Source: Isoetes taiwanensis
Taxonomy: Eukaryota; Streptophyta; Lycopodiopsida; Isoetales; Isoetaceae
DNA length: 64,000 nt
Assembly (NCBI GenBank): GCA_021234155.1
Contig: JAJEKV010000014.1
Span: forward strand, 10,993,563-11,057,562
Direction of reading: 5' to 3'
Translations under genes and position numbers: made by a program
The notes under the pieces: model-generated
Told to the model about the DNA's origin: nothing
What the model saw: the letters and a program-made list of their open reading frames with translations, nothing else
The model's database searches: none
Shown: in pieces, positions 10,701 through 23,884 of the stretch
Numbering within the stretch: the stretch's first letter is position 1
How the letters are laid out: each line of letters begins with the position of its first letter

Positions 10701-13700
10701 GGATAACTGACGGGGAATGGTGGGAAGAAGTGCACAGCAGTATTGGTGTTAAATGGGGTGTCCTCTCTCACTTAAGGTATTTGACCTTTTCAGTGATGAA
10801 TGAAGAATTTCACTCGGTCTTGTTCTGAACTTCTTCACAAGGTTTTTGGAAACATCTCACAGGCATCCTGCAAAGAAAGGAAACTGCAAGTAAACCTGCA
10901 GACTCTTGGAAGGGAATCAAATTTAAACATGTGGAGATCATATCTGCATATACAATTCCTCTCTACAGGTTGAAGAATGCCAGGATTGCTAAAGAATGCT
11001 TCCCTTGCCAGTGATAAAAACATAAGTTTTGAAAGGAACTTTTATGATGTTCATATTATAACATGTTAGTGAAACCGGCAGTCTTATATGGATCACATAT
11101 TTGGAAAGTTGATTTGTGGGCTGGTGGGGACCTTAAGATCAGATCCAGGTGGTCTTATGGACATTGTCAAAGATAGAGATATTGTCTTTTTGTCAGAAAC
11201 ACATGAAACAACAGAAACAGGTCTTCCAGATGTGTCGGGTTACACTTGGGACTCCGTCTACAGAAGCAAGAAGAAAGGTAAACGGGGATCAGGAGTGGTA
11301 GCAGTTCTTTACAAATCAGAATTATCAGGAATCATTTCCATAGTGAAAAAGGATGAAGCAGCAAGGTTTTTGTGGGTCAAGATAAGAACTTTTCCAGGAG
11401 ATTACATATATAGATTACATATATACTGCTGCCTGCTACCTCCCCCCTCAAAATTCTGATTATGCTGATGTGGATACCCAAGAAGGCGCCTCCCCATACA
11501 TGGCTTTATTTGATGATATCACTGAATTCTCTAAGCAAGGCAAAAATCTGCTCATGGGTGATTTTAATGCGAGAACAGCGGATGCCCAAGTTCAATTGGT
11601 GGATTTTGAAGGTGATCCTGTCTTACTGCCATCCTTATCTCCTGCTGAAACTCATACTATGCGAAAGTCAGCTGATGGTAATGCGGAGATTACTAGGTAT
11701 GGGCACTTCCTTTTGGAATTTGGACAGATGCATAATCTTGTCATTTACAATGGGATGCAACATTGGCCGGGTTCTTCCAACTATACTTGTACTCCTCAAA
11801 GCGGCGGGCATAGTGTAGTAGATTATCTGATGGGGTCTCCAGCCTTGGCAAAAGAGATCAAGAAGTTTGGAATATCTCTAGGTGGCTGCAAATGCGCCCC
11901 TAACTGGACATGATTGATGTATATTTGGTCTCATAGACCGATTTCTCCTCTCTAGAATCATAAGGAGCAAACCTTCTATGCCTCAATATTTAATGCCTTG
12001 CAGGTTAAAGTAGCCTTCCAAACCATGTGATATGTTAGGTTACTCTACTTTGGAGACATAAAAGAAGGCCAAAAGAGACACTCTTAGCCAACCTATGTTT
12101 CAAAGTCCTTGGCTAGTCAAGGTAAAACTTGCTGGTTTTTGAAGGGCAGCTAGATTCTTTAGCTTCTTGGGCTTTTCAATGGATGATTCACGCAACTCAA
12201 TGGCATCCAACCGAAAATAAGATCAATCAGCTTATCCCATGGTAGGCGCTTCTTTAGATAGAAACATATTAGAAACTGTATGACAAGGTTCGAGTTACCA
12301 ACAGTTTCGATATGTCTTAATACCCATTTAAGATATGTGACACATGGAAATAATGTGTAGCTAACAGCATAACTTAAGTAGAAGAACGAATATAAAGATT
12401 ACATTTAATCTAGAAATAAGGAAAATCTGTTGCATCAAACAGTCTGAATTTTTCCGCAGCATATGAAATTCAGTCAGTTTGATGTGGGCAGGATTTAGTG
12501 TCGCCATCACTGCCGCTTCGTCATCTTCATATTCACTCTCATCCTATGTTTTCCGCATATTCCTCTCCTCCTCAAATTCTGTCCTCTTCATTATCTGCAT
12601 ATTTGGCGCTACTGTCGGTATCCAATCGATCGGGTACTGCCGCGGCAGAATTATAAGTCCCTCAAAATTCATTGTATTACTAAAGATAGATGCCCTGTTC
12701 CTCTTAGCTTCGTTCTCGTGCAATTTGAGGACATCTATTTTATCCAAATGTAGCTAACGATGCCATTGATCAGCCGTAAGAATGGCCATTATGTAGCTAA
12801 GTACCTAAAAAAGGTACCTTAATGTTCCGTATCTTGAACTCTCTAAAATGTAAGAAATGGTTTCGATTCTAGCATTATCGTCATGATTTGGAGCAGCTTT
12901 ATGTTCCACCCATTTAGGACCTCCACATTCTTGTGATCAGGTTTAGGTACTCAATTCAAAGTATTCTGCTTAATGAAAATATCCATCTTCCACGGCCTCC
13001 ATCCACTTAGGATCTTAACTGGCCTGGAGCAAATGTCTTAAGATCAGCGAAGTGGTATCTGACCTCAACGCAGTAATTGCACTCGACTCAGCTGCAACCA
13101 CACTTTACTTAGAGCTTGAAAGTGTAACAGGTGCAATAGAATCAGGAAACAGGACCTTGTCTGGATGCCAATTTTGCTGAAAATCAGCTAGATACATGTT
13201 GATATTAGCTGGTGATAAATTTATACGATCAAGTGCATGATCTACATTATATGGATGCCTTACGACTTACTTTGCAATTTACTCTCAAATGTCCCACCCA
13301 ATTATGCTAGGAGAAAAAGGCATGATGCCTTTAGAGGGATAAGCTATTCACCAATATTGCATGCATCATTAAGGTAGAATATGCAGAAGAAACAGAAGTC
13401 ACGCGCTTGTTATATGTTCAAGAAAATGCAAACGGAGATGCAGATGGAACAAGTTTGAAAGAAAAGAGTGCCGTGGGCAAATGGTTTGGGTTTTGGTTTT
13501 TGATTAGGTTTTAGATAAGATTTTGGTTTTGGTTGTGTTTTTGGTGTTTAGTTTTGAAGTTGTCTTCTTCACTTGCGTGCTCATAACAAGGACAAGTTAG
13601 TTTTCAATGTATCTTGCTTAGCTCCTGCTACGCACTCACTTTGCTTATAAAGACCGACTTATGATGAGAAATGGCATCAACAACTATTCAGCCAGGATTA

Positions 13701-16700
13701 AAGATCCCAAAACTGCTTCAAGAATTAATTATCTAGTCAGAAAGAACATTATAAAGTCATGTAGAGACGCATGCCAACGTCACAAACATAGACTTAATAC
13801 ACATGGGATTATAAAGTTAGACATTCGGGATAGCTCATAGGTCCTATGACATGAATCTTGATATTGACAGGGCGAGGGAGTGGAAAGGGGATGTAGGACT
13901 AGATGTATTCAAGGCGATTGTAAGTCAAGAAAGTACTAGAAGAGTGGTAATCAAGCATTAATGATGCCCACTTTTGGTGGTTGACAGGGGTGTTTGTGGG
14001 GATTAAACCCTGTGCCTGGAAGGCTCGGATCATGCTACTGTAGGAATTCTTTTAAGATGCGATTAAAGTAGCAGGAAAAATTAGAACCTAGCTAGAAAGA
14101 GACAAATAGCACTTTTCTTATTATTTCTGGATATTTTGATCTCCACAAACCAATAGCAATTGACCTCTTTTCATCCCTGTTTTCTGCCACCTCCACAATC
14201 TTTAGTGCTACGCATTGCCAGCAAAGTGCAAAGGCACCCCCTTCACACTTGATATGAAAGAACAATCATTTCCTAGTGGCGGCAACGAAAAGATTAATTT
14301 GCTTACAATTGCGGCTTGCGAGGAAGCCAAAAAGTATGGCTGGCCTTGCCAGAACTAGCTTAATCAGCATCTTGTCATCTTGTTTGGCTCATGGTGTAAT
14401 AGGAAGGAAGATTCTAGTAGCGTATGCTAGGACTGCACGGGACCAAACATCTTTGTGTGTCTCATGTACGGGCAACAGGTTCTGTGCATGAACCATTGAA
14501 CATATAAGAGTTCTTCTTTTTGGCTTTTTTGGTGTCAAATATATTGGTCACTTTTTGTTAAATGGACAATTGGATCAATGCTGGCTTCAAACTCCGAGGT
14601 TTTTTTTATATATTCTCTTGTGGCACGCCTTGAAAGCATTCTTTTTGCTCGTCACCAACGTGCCACGGTGCTTCAACGTTGTAGTCTCCCTATTGGTGCC
14701 ATGGATGTTTCAGCCATAGATTGCATTAAAGCTTCTATCTTATTGAGACATTTGACAAGTTTGCCGCGACATGAATTATTTGTACAAAACTTAACTATAG
14801 AGAGGTGCAGGTACAATTTGTGGACGACTCCATGCCGCAGATATTGATAAGGATGCCCCAAAGATGCTGCTTTTTCCAGGTACTTGTGTTGAAACATTCA
14901 AAACACTATAGTTTTATAATTGAAGTGCCTCTACTAGGATCAGATGCCTTTCTATAAAGGTTGAATAACAGAAATCTCTATATTGTGGCAGAGGGAACTA
15001 CAACAAATGGGAGATACTTGCTTTCATTCAAGACTGGGGCATTCCTGTCACAGGCCCCTGTTTCCCCTGTGATCTTGAAGTATCCTTATAAGCGATTTAG
15101 TCCTGCCTGGGATTCTATTTCTGGAGTAAGATGGATCACTTGATGCATTGCATTTATGATGGACTCTCATGCATAGGTTGTAATGTTATAAACTTAAGTT
15201 TACTGATAGGATCTCCAGTCTTCATGTTCAGCTGTTCCACATCATGTTCTACTGGTGTCTGCAATGCCTCTCTTTCTGTGTCTTCTCATGTCGATGTTCT
15301 ACGTGTAATTCTAAGAAACAATATAGATGATGAGATGGCAGACTTGGTGACACGGCAGGCAAAAAGGATCTGGTGGCATCTTAGGATTTTTTTTTCCAGT
15401 ATCTAGATAAGAGGTTTACTATGTTATGTTGTGTATATTTTGCATCTAAGTACCTTGGCCTTTGCACCGAAGTCAGCAATTACTTACGAGGGTTCCTCCG
15501 TAAAAAGTAGCCCCTTGGCCAGTTCTATACGCTCTCATTATTTATCACTGCTCTCTCTCTCCCTAGTTGCTTGCTTCATGTTCTAATGTTCTGCATTTGA
15601 CATGATTTTAGAGCCTGATAGGAGCTGATCAAGCCAGCATCGTGGTTCTTGAAAAGGGTTCCAGAGGCCAGAATTTTTGAAGTCCTTGGACAGTCCAGAA
15701 TATGCTTTACACATTCTTCTAAATGCTTCAAGAAACATATATTCAGGTGCAAGCACCTTTATTTTCAATTGAAATTATGAAAATCAATCGCGCGTAATTC
15801 TCAATGCAGAGATTATAGTGGCTAGAAGGATGTGTTGAAAGGTTTCATGGGGAGGCAAGGATATTTTCCAAGGGAAGCTGGAAAAGGAAAATGATGAAGG
15901 TCCCGGAGCTTTGAGTCTCTTTAATGTGCCCTGAGCGGCAGTCCTATATTAATGCCTGTTGGGAGACCTTGAAAAGGTTTACACAGTACATGATGCTGGG
16001 GCCTCCTACGGAATGGGGTTAGGACCTTGTAGTAAGTAGCTGCAACAACATGAATGAGCACCTCCCAAAATTTAAGGATGCGAGAATAAGTCCATCGAGA
16101 GGATGAGAGAATACTTCCTCTACCCTTTAGAGGATTGACCTCCACGTGTGGCACTAAAGAGAGACCTCCCACTTTGTTGAACTACCATTATTTTTCATGC
16201 AGCATTTGCAAGTACGGTTGTTGGTATTCTCTTGATGCATAATCTGGTTAATGTGGTTGGTGTTTATTAGACATCAAAGATGCTGATTTGTCGATGAGAA
16301 GAAAAAGACTTTAGTCTTTTAATGATTCTATTGTCTTTAAAGCAAGCATATTGTCATTATAAGCGGAACAAACTGCTGGCTTAAACCCCCCAGCAATTGA
16401 AGAGACTATGACCGCGATATAGATTCTAGGACCAGATATTTGAGAGAGAACTCTTTGCAGCAAGAATATGCTGGATTACATTTCCAAGGCCAAATATTTG
16501 AAGAGCAATCTGGATGGCCGTTAGGCAGACAGTGCACTTACAGTCTTTCTTCGCCTTATAATGCTTGAGAATTGCCTTTAAGGCAAAAAGGAAACACCAT
16601 TCAAATGGGAGATCTATCGAATCTTCTCTCTTAAACTCAGCTTGAGTTGAAGAGGGAGTCGGACAGAATAAATGCAGGATGCCCTTAGGAAGAACCATGA

Positions 16701-18509
16701 TTGGTTTAAAACATCTAATGATGGTTCTAAGCGTGGAAGCTGGAAAGGGTGGTCCAGTTATTGCCATGAATGAAAGATAAAAAAAAAGGAAAGGAAAAAA
16801 AACCAAAGGTTTATTTACATTGACCCTCACAGCAGAACTTCTGAATTGGCACAATGCGGCTTAGATTGATACAAAATCATTGCCATCGGTCATTGCCCGA
16901 AGCATTTCGGAATCTTGTTGTTATGGTGAAATTTTGCTGATTTTACATACATGGAACATAATTATACATCACAAGGGGTAGTTCATTAACCCCAAGAGGT
17001 TTTTTATAGCAGAGTTCCAGAGGCTTTAGTTCTATAAAAACGGCGCAATCCCTTCATTGTTATTGACGAAGAATATAATCATTGATAATTCTGCTTCTTG
17101 AGCAAAAGCTCTCTGGATGCTATGCTATTGAGCACACATGCGGCAGATTTTGATCTCTTGCTTCAAACACGACGTATATCTCAAATTTGAGAACAGCTCG
17201 TTCTAAGTGCATTACCCCCAAGAAGCTTTTCATAGCAGAGTTCCAAAGGCTTTATTTATATAAAAATGACACTTTCGTGCTGCTCCCTCCATTGCTATCG
17301 ACGAAGAATAAGATTGATAAAGCCTACATCTGCTTCTTGAGCAAAAGCTCTCTTTTGATGCTGGTCTATTGAACACACAATGAGGCACATTTTTATCTCT
17401 TGCTTCAAACACCATGTGTATTGCAAATCTGAGATCAGATTGTCAAAAGTGGTAGATCACTAGCACCATGGCGTGTGCTTCTAGCCATGTAAGCTTTTTT
17501 GTACAAGATGCTGTCATTGTTCAGCCCATAAATCCACTGCACACAAGGTTTTTGAATATCCAGCTGGAGCAGACTCAAATTTGTAATACATTGACACATT
17601 GTTTTCTGTAAATAGAACCACTTATAGTATAGCTAGTATTATATCATGTTGCATTTACATATCATATCATTTAGCATGTTTGGTGATCATGTAACTTCCT
17701 GCTCAGCCTTTTCTGGGGATTATCAGCCATGAGTTCAAATGACCATGAATCAAGTGTTTGCCTCATGACATGCGGTTCAGGAAATACTAGCTGTCTCGGA
17801 GCTTTCCTTTGTATTTCATTGATACAGTGTCTTCTTGAAGAGTCTCATGCTATACCAAGCACACATTCAAAGATTCATTGTTGAGGGCACTGCCAAGGCT
17901 AGTTTTATATCATGTCGAATTTACTCATTTACCATGTGAGGAACATGTGATGTTTCTAAATGCAACCGACAAGCGTTGTATTTTTTCCTTTGTCTTTTTC
18001 ATAATGTACACTTCCAGCCTTTCTGCACAGCCTGATTTAACAAGTCGTCAGTTACTATGTACGAGTATATTGTTGCTCAGTTTTTTATACTGTCTAAATG
18101 ATTGAAATTCGTCCTTACAGACAAGGCACTTGCTTCTGTTGCTTTGTCAAGTGGTTAACCATCTTGAAGTGGTACGATTACCAGTTTATTATCCATCAAG
18201 CAAAGAACAGGCAAACCCGAAGCTGTATGCAAGTAATGTTCGAACTTTGATGGCTACTGAAGTGAGTTTCCTCCTTTCTGTTAGTATTCGTTTTCACTGA
18301 TATTGGCGTATGTTATGTTAAATAAGTATCCTTAATAAACTCAGGCTCTACGCAAGCAAAGAAACAAATAACCAATTTATTGGAGGTAGACTGCCAATAT
18401 AAAGTTCATGTTTTGTCTGCAGGGCGAACTTATTATGTCCGATGTTGGATTACAAGAAAAACGGAATTACCTTGCTTTTCTATATGGGAATCAATATGAT
18501 CCGCAATGA
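7725..18509 (+). CDS. LPEAT1-like: Lysophospholipid acyltransferase, LPEAT1-like (8 exons, 426 aa)
   Basis: Exons 7725-8354, 9183-9299, 9410-9447, 9532-9596, 14811-14879, 14992-15125, 18121-18261 and 18423-18509 join in frame at GT-AG junctions to a 426-residue protein. It should move acyl groups from acyl-CoA to lysophosphatidylethanolamine and related lysophospholipids at the ER. Visible features are a hydrophilic N-terminus, a hydrophobic segment at about residues 114-145, another at about 176-194, the catalytic NHVSYLD box (N228-H229 to D234), the FPEGTTTNG box spanning the exon 5/6 junction (E307), and a conserved C-terminal half. The length is close to the ~400 aa I recall for Arabidopsis LPEAT1. 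Introns 4 (5.2 kb) and 6 (3.0 kb) are swollen by repeats. No break was found in the exons. Substrate preference is inferred from family only; PlsC-family relatives such as LPCAT-type enzymes are the alternative. Confidence 0.9.
8992..9078. repeat. Short foldback in LPEAT-like intron 1
   Basis: Imperfect inverted arms of about 29 bases (core TGATAAAGGGA and TCCCTTTATCA, outer ACCAAATAGAAT and ATTCTGTTTGG) flank a ~27-base loop. The transcript could fold into a hairpin. It may be a very small MITE relic. No target-site duplication could be assigned. Confidence 0.5.
9840..10590 (+). pseudogene. Unidentified coding-like fragment inside intron 4
   Basis: Two overlapping open frames (roughly 9840-10127 and 10149-10586) read as hydrophobic, protein-like sequence. 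The first contains PFFPEP and LRPHYLHKGGW, the second LWKIGNFSNINGFLALAL and HLPFGIDEQRGDH, and codon use looks like real coding sequence. A TTTCAG/GACAAT and TGTGCAG/TTC arrangement near 10128-10154 could be a short intron or a frameshift. I do not recognise the family. It is on the same strand as the host gene but is not part of the acyltransferase, whose exon 4 joins exon 5 in frame across it. Possible origins are a captured gene fragment or a retroposed pseudogene. Confidence 0.35.
11088..11913 (+). mobile_element. LINE endonuclease fragment in intron 4 (frameshifted)
   Basis: Two open frames, 11088-11459 and 11470-11913, together give an exonuclease-endonuclease-phosphatase (APE-like) domain of a non-LTR retrotransposon. 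The first carries DIVFLSETHE (catalytic Glu motif) and GSGVVAVLY. The second carries LLMGDFNAR (the GDFN motif) and a late VVDYLMGS. A frameshift near 11410-11460 separates them. No reverse transcriptase follows, so the element is truncated and dead. It may belong with the LINE at 35571-37181, which has the RT but no endonuclease; that link is a guess. Confidence 0.75.
11914..14810 (+). other. Remainder of LPEAT-like intron 4
   Basis: No exon or named element recognised. A minus-strand frame at 12479-12747 is rich in E, R and N (for example EEERNMRKT) and a T/G-rich run lies at 13485-13560, but neither can be assigned. The intron ends at the AG before 14811. Confidence 0.35.
16991..17430. repeat. 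Two direct repeats of about 210 bp in LPEAT-like intron 6
   Basis: About 16991-17195 and 17216-17430 share, in order, ATAGCAGAGTTCCA-AGGCTTTA, GACGAAGAATA, CTGCTTCTTGAGCAAAAGCTCTCT and TCTTGCTTCAAACAC. This is a tandem duplication with moderate divergence. No coding content. The rest of intron 6 (15126-18120) shows nothing else I can name. Confidence 0.7.
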
Positions 18510-19559
18510 TAACAGGCATTTTTGACAATTGTGTAGATAGAAGGATTAAGGCTATTGTCATGGAATTACAAAGGATGCCATTTTTTGGTGAAATCATATG
18601 TTACAATTGGACAAGAAAAACGCAATGAATTTTTGGCGCCCCTATTATGAAATTTGGTTTATTGCTAATCTATTGAAATGAGAACAAATATAGATCTGGC
18701 CTATTCAAAGAGTCGGCGTGATCCACCCTGAAACACCTAAGAATGCTAACTTTGGTTTTAATTTGATGATAGATGTGAACCACACTTACATATCCACGTT
18801 AGGTCTTTTGCTAGATATTTTCTCTATTTGGTAGTGGAACTGACGTTTAGGTCAGCCTTGCCAAATCTTCTTATGATTGCTAGTGGAGTCTGGATATTTG
18901 TTCCATGGCCCTTTTAATGGTCTAGGGTGCATTTATGGTGACTTCTACCATATCAGCATTAAGACTGGCCTCTTCTTCCAACTCTTCAATGATAGCTCGT
19001 GGCCTTTTAACATGCTGATTATAATTCCCTTCACCATGTTGATTGCTCTCTCTATCTATTAACTTCAATACGACTTCATTGCCAATGACCCCTTGACCCC
19101 CTCCAACTCATCATTTGTGATTTTATCTCGTAAATTTGAGGACGCTCCATCCTTTGCCCTAACCAACCCAACCTCTATAGGGTTTCCCATGCCGATATCA
19201 AGAACGAAATTTGCCCGATGCTCTACTTCCATGTTGGCTGCATATGAAGTGTTAGCTGCAGTTAGAGACCTTGTCAACAGTCAACGAAGGCCATACAATT
19301 TGGAACAAACAACAATGTTAGCTCGTCAATGTAGGTCAACAATTTGGAACAAACAACAATGTTATCTCGCCGGCTGAAAGAGTCCATTAGCACTATAAGA
19401 AAATACAAGGAAGCCAATGAAGGTTGTAGTATACGATGAACCAAAATTTGGACAGCAGAATGAGTGGAGAACATTCTAGGTCTTTGTGTTGGAGAACATG
19501 ATATGGACAATAGCAAATTGGAAAGGATGTTTGAGCAGCTGAGAATTTATCAAGATTAA
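18510..19559. other. LPEAT-like 3' flank, intergenic
   Basis: This includes the presumed 3' UTR of the LPEAT-like gene. At 19299-19372 a ~35-base unit (AATTTGGAACAAACAACAATGTTA-CTCG) occurs twice in tandem. No gene recognised. Confidence 0.35.
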
Positions 19560-19564
19560 TTCGA

Positions 19565-20410
19565 TATTTTTATTTAGGATGATCAACCCATCAAAGGGCA
19601 AGCCAATGGATCAAGAAGCCCAACTCTTGAGGGAAATGAATGGTGAAGGGGTGAAACCAGATAAATACACTTATGCGACTGGTCTAGATGCATGTGCCAA
19701 TCTGGTAGCTCTAACAGATGGTAAACAGATACATAAGATATTGTGCTTGATAAATTAGATACAGACATAGTCGTGGCCAATGCCATAATAAATATGTATG
19801 GCAAATGTGGGAGGATACAAGATGCAGAGAAGATGTTCTACAGATTGCAGCATTATGATGTAGTCATATGGAATGCAATGCTTGCTATGTATGCTCAAAA
19901 TGGTCTTCTAAGTGAAGCTCTGCAACTTTTCCAGAAGATGCAAGTGCAAAGCATGACAACTGCAAATAATATAGGTATCATTAGCATTATATCTGTATGT
20001 AATCATGCAGGCATGGTGAATGAAGGTTGTCATTACTTCATTTCGTTGAGCCAAAATGCTGGTTGTAGCCCAACGTTGGAGCATCTTCATTGCATGGCGG
20101 CTTGCTTGTAAGGGCTGGAAGGATGGATGAGGCTGGAAGGATGGATGAGGCAGAAGATTTTATTACTCATATGGGCCACGAGCACATTTCAAGTCCCTGG
20201 ATGACTTTGCTTGGCGCTTGCAAGATTCATGCTGATATGAAACGGGCTGCCAGATTGCAGGATTTGTTTCCATCTTGGAGCCTTTGAACGCTGCACCTTA
20301 TATTCTGTTAGCAAACATTTATTCTGCAGGTGGGATGTAGGACAATGTTGCACAGATTACAAATTTATTTGAGGATCGGATCATGAAGAAGACAAGGCTG
20401 AGGTGAAATT
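19565..20410 (+). pseudogene. PPR protein pseudogene (PLS class, E-domain end)
   Basis: Reading across shifted frames gives tandem pentatricopeptide motifs: PDKYTYATGLDACA, then VANAIINMYGKCGRIQDAEKMF, VIWNAMLAMYAQNGLLSEALQLF and a C-terminal region with LLGACKIHADM and APYILLANIYSAGG. That order is typical of the last PLS repeats and E motif of plant organellar RNA-processing or editing PPR proteins. It is broken: a frameshift lies near 19735, a stop after HCMAACL at 20109-20111, and more breaks follow near 20285 and 20338. A small in-frame duplication repeats AGRMDE. The 5' repeats and any start are absent, so this is a fragment. Confidence 0.8.
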
Positions 20411-23080
20411 ACTTCCAGTATGCAATCAATTGGAGCATCTCTTTGTACAGTTGACTAGAGTAGCTTCACTAATTTCTTTATGATCAACCCCATCTATTGG
20501 GCATAGTATTATGCTGCTAACAGTGCATCATACTTCATAAACAGCCTATAGATCTAAATTACTTTTGGTGCTGTTTGACTTAGCACATGAAGCCAAATGA
20601 TTGTGAAGGTGCAAAATATCTTGTCAAGTTGAGAATACATTGGTTCCAGTTTGTAAGGAGCACAAGACCAAGATAAGATGTGTTGGAGAAAGACCATGGA
20701 GCATAGTTTGCCCTTGGTAAAGTTCTGTTTAGAGGTCCACATGCTTAATTTCAATTCTGAGTTTGACACTTGCAGTATAACTTCATCGGAGTTTCCTTTG
20801 AAGTGAGATGGTGGTTTAACCGAACAAGCGGCATGCTTCCAATTTGGGCCAAGACAGCTTCGATAGCAGCACATGGACTAAGAGCTCTAGTATTCAAGTA
20901 TACAAAATTCAAAGCAATCGCATTCACAAATTTTTGCAGTTGTCCTAAATTTTGCACAACTTCAATGCCTACCAGATTCAGAACTCTTCATAATTGGCTG
21001 CTAGTTGCCCGAGTGATCTAGTCATATGTATAATTTATTGTAGCTTAAATCCACCAATGCTCCCTTAATCTGCGCAGACCTTCCACTTCGCTTATTTGCG
21101 TTCTAGTAAGGTAACGTTCCATCAGAGACATGCAGCTTAAGGATTGAAGCAACAAAATTTATTGTTTGTCTAACAACTTCAGATTTAATTTCTATCTAAG
21201 AATTGGTCCCTCGAAAACCCTGAGCATTGTCAGCTATCTAACATCCGTCTTAACTATAACTAACGACAGTGAATGCAGGCTTTGCACTGCAGTGAGTGCA
21301 ACATAAACAGGGAGTGTAACACAACTGCAGTGAGTGCAACACAACTGACTTAAATGATTGCACCTGGGAAAGCAAAGAATATAGTCTGGACAAGCTTGAA
21401 CTATGCAGTAGCGGAGGCTTAAGATGCCAAAAAAAAACTTCAATCACTTGCTATTTGCTAGTTTCCAACGAATCCTATCAAATCATATCGACAAGGGCAC
21501 AAGGGAAAGGCATGTCGGTTACCAATGATCTGATTCAACTATAAAATATCTAAGGATGCAGCTACATCTTATAGATGAACCTTACTGCAGCATCAAAATT
21601 CTGCATATGGAGTTTGGACATTGCCATAACAGCTTGGAAAGCTTGGATTTCTGCCTATATATCCTGCCTATTTAACTCCACATTCCAATGCTTGCATTCA
21701 AAAGTCTAAATATGTAAATGCTTGCTTGGAAAGGTACTGTGCTTAATAGAAAGACTAGCCAAATGAATTTGATAGTATTATATAGAAACTGATTCGATTT
21801 ATGGGCCAGTCAATGGTACTTTATGTCGAGGCTGTTGTTCAAAGAATGAGAGCTGTGCACAACACATGGAGTGCAATACAACATAGGGAGTTCAAAGAAT
21901 GACGGCTGCGAATTGCGTAAAATGCCCACTTTCATCTTAATGGTGCATGCAATCTGGTACCGGATGAAATTATAATCCTTTTGGTTGCAACTCCTAAGCA
22001 TTCAATTGATTTTCAAGATCAGTACGGATCAGTAACATAACATCTTATAAACGTCATATAAAATCAAAGTCTTAGTAACACGTATATTCTTAATATGTAA
22101 CTCTAAATAGTTGTTATTTCTTCCCGAGTAAATGTTAACACTAGAAAGCTCTCTGTTGGGAAACAAATGGAAGCATTTTTTAATATATGATTCCATATGT
22201 CTTCGTTTTTATCTGTCTATCATAAAAGGCACGAGTGAGTTCACTCTGCAAAAGGCCTTAGCTCAGGTAGAAACAAGGGACTATAACCAGCGTGCATGGC
22301 AATTAGGAGGGAATATAAGTGGACTTACACAGGGATAAATTCAAGTTCAGTAGCATTTGATGCCCGTTTCAGTGTTGTTGATGCTCCCACTGCTGCCACA
22401 TTATTGGCCAAGGTCATCTTTCTTTTTAATCACAATTGGTTTTGTTGCATATGCGAGGTTATCGGTACCAGCAAAACAGATTCAGAAGCAGAGTATCATG
22501 TAGCAAAAAAAAACCTTTGCTTCTTAGACTAGCACAATAGGATGAATAAAATGATTCCAATGACATTATACTTTACTCTAAAGCTCACCTTTGGCTTCTG
22601 AGGACATAACTGTACAAGCAATAAGCAACAGGAAGAGGAATAATGCTAAGCCTGCAATTGAGGAAGCAATTGACCAGTGTCAAGTTTGGAGCGCTGATTT
22701 TATTATAAAGTAGAATATCATTATAGATTTTTAAGTTATGGCCAAATGAAAATGATCATAACACTCCCATTCAACTAATTCGATTTATGGGCCTGCCAAT
22801 TCAGCTTCAGTTCAAAGAATGACAGCTGGGGGTGCATAAGCCGAGACTACTAATACATGTTGCAGATGTCTATGTTGAATGCCATAATATGCACACGAAC
22901 ACTCTACATCATGAAAATACATGAGCAAAGCATGAAACCATGGCCCACAAACCTAGAAGATTAACAATAAGTAATAAATAAGTAATAGACAACAAAGCAA
23001 TCAAAAGCTTAAGACAAAGCCAAGTAAGTATCCTCTTGCCGATTGCTCCTAGGAGGATCAAATGGATGGGCTACCACGAA
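20411..23080. other. Non-genic stretch
   Basis: No gene recognised. Small internal repetitions occur: GCAGTGAGTGCAACA is repeated at 21287-21345, and a GATTTATGGGCC-TTCAAAGAATGA-AGCTG block appears at about 21797-21852 and again at 22790-22828. These suggest old dispersed repeats. Confidence 0.3.
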
Positions 23081-23187
23081 AACGGCCCAGGCTAGATAGC
23101 AACGGCAAAGAAGCATCTTCCATGAGAAGGGAGGTGCGAGCAAAGGCTCAGTCTTTGTCGACTCGACAGGCGGTTGGTTAGCTGCTG

Positions 23188-23600
23188 CTCAAATTCGGAC
23201 GGTACATCAAGTAACCACAGGGGCTTGGAAACGGATTGAGGCAAGAATTGAGAGTAACACTACTTGGATTGCAGGTCTAGTAGAAGAGATGTAGTCCTCA
23301 GTACCCCAAGTCTTCAAAAGGCAATTGTCTACGGAGAAACATTAGATCATGGAGATGGAGACCCGGACACAACAGACGGAGGATAGCACTCACTTGGCAC
23401 AATTCGAGAGGCAGTAGGACAAGCAGAGTCTTGCTGACCCACAGATACGCGTGGACTCCCTATCCACTACCATTGAGGTCATGACACAAGATAGACAATA
23501 TTATGAGTAGGAAACGTCAATTGCCTATCTCCCGCCTTCGATCCGAAGCTGAGGAGACGGCCATCATGTCAAAGGACCCAAGTCGCCTTTGAAGAGAGCA
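23188..23600 (+). pseudogene. Degraded ORF with charged, helical-looking sequence
   Basis: One frame from about 23188 reads as continuous protein-like sequence (AQIRTVHQVTTGAWKRIEAR, then FKRQLSTEKH and DPQIRVDSLSTTIEVMTQD) interrupted only by TAG stops. The composition, rich in Q, E, R and T, suggests coiled coil. A Ser/Thr/Ala/Pro-rich reading follows to about 23830. I do not recognise the family. It lies about 1.4 kb upstream of the H3-like gene on the same strand and may belong to the same element. Confidence 0.3.
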
Positions 23601-23884
23601 TGTCACCCCTCCGAGACCTCTACGCTCGCTCTGCTCCCTTTCGCTCCTAATCATTCTCCTACTCCGGTTCCATGCCTTGTTCCGCCCGCCTGCTCCATAT
23701 CCACTCCAGCTCCACGCCCTCTTCAACTGTCTCGTCTGCCACTGCCCGTGCTCCCCATGCTGCTTCCGCTGCTCCTGTCTCTCGCCCTGCCACCACAACT
23801 GAATCTGCATTTGCACTTGCCACTAGCAAATAGGAATTGTGCCTCTGCGTGATCTCCTGAAATTGTTAGGCTTTTTCTTTGCAG

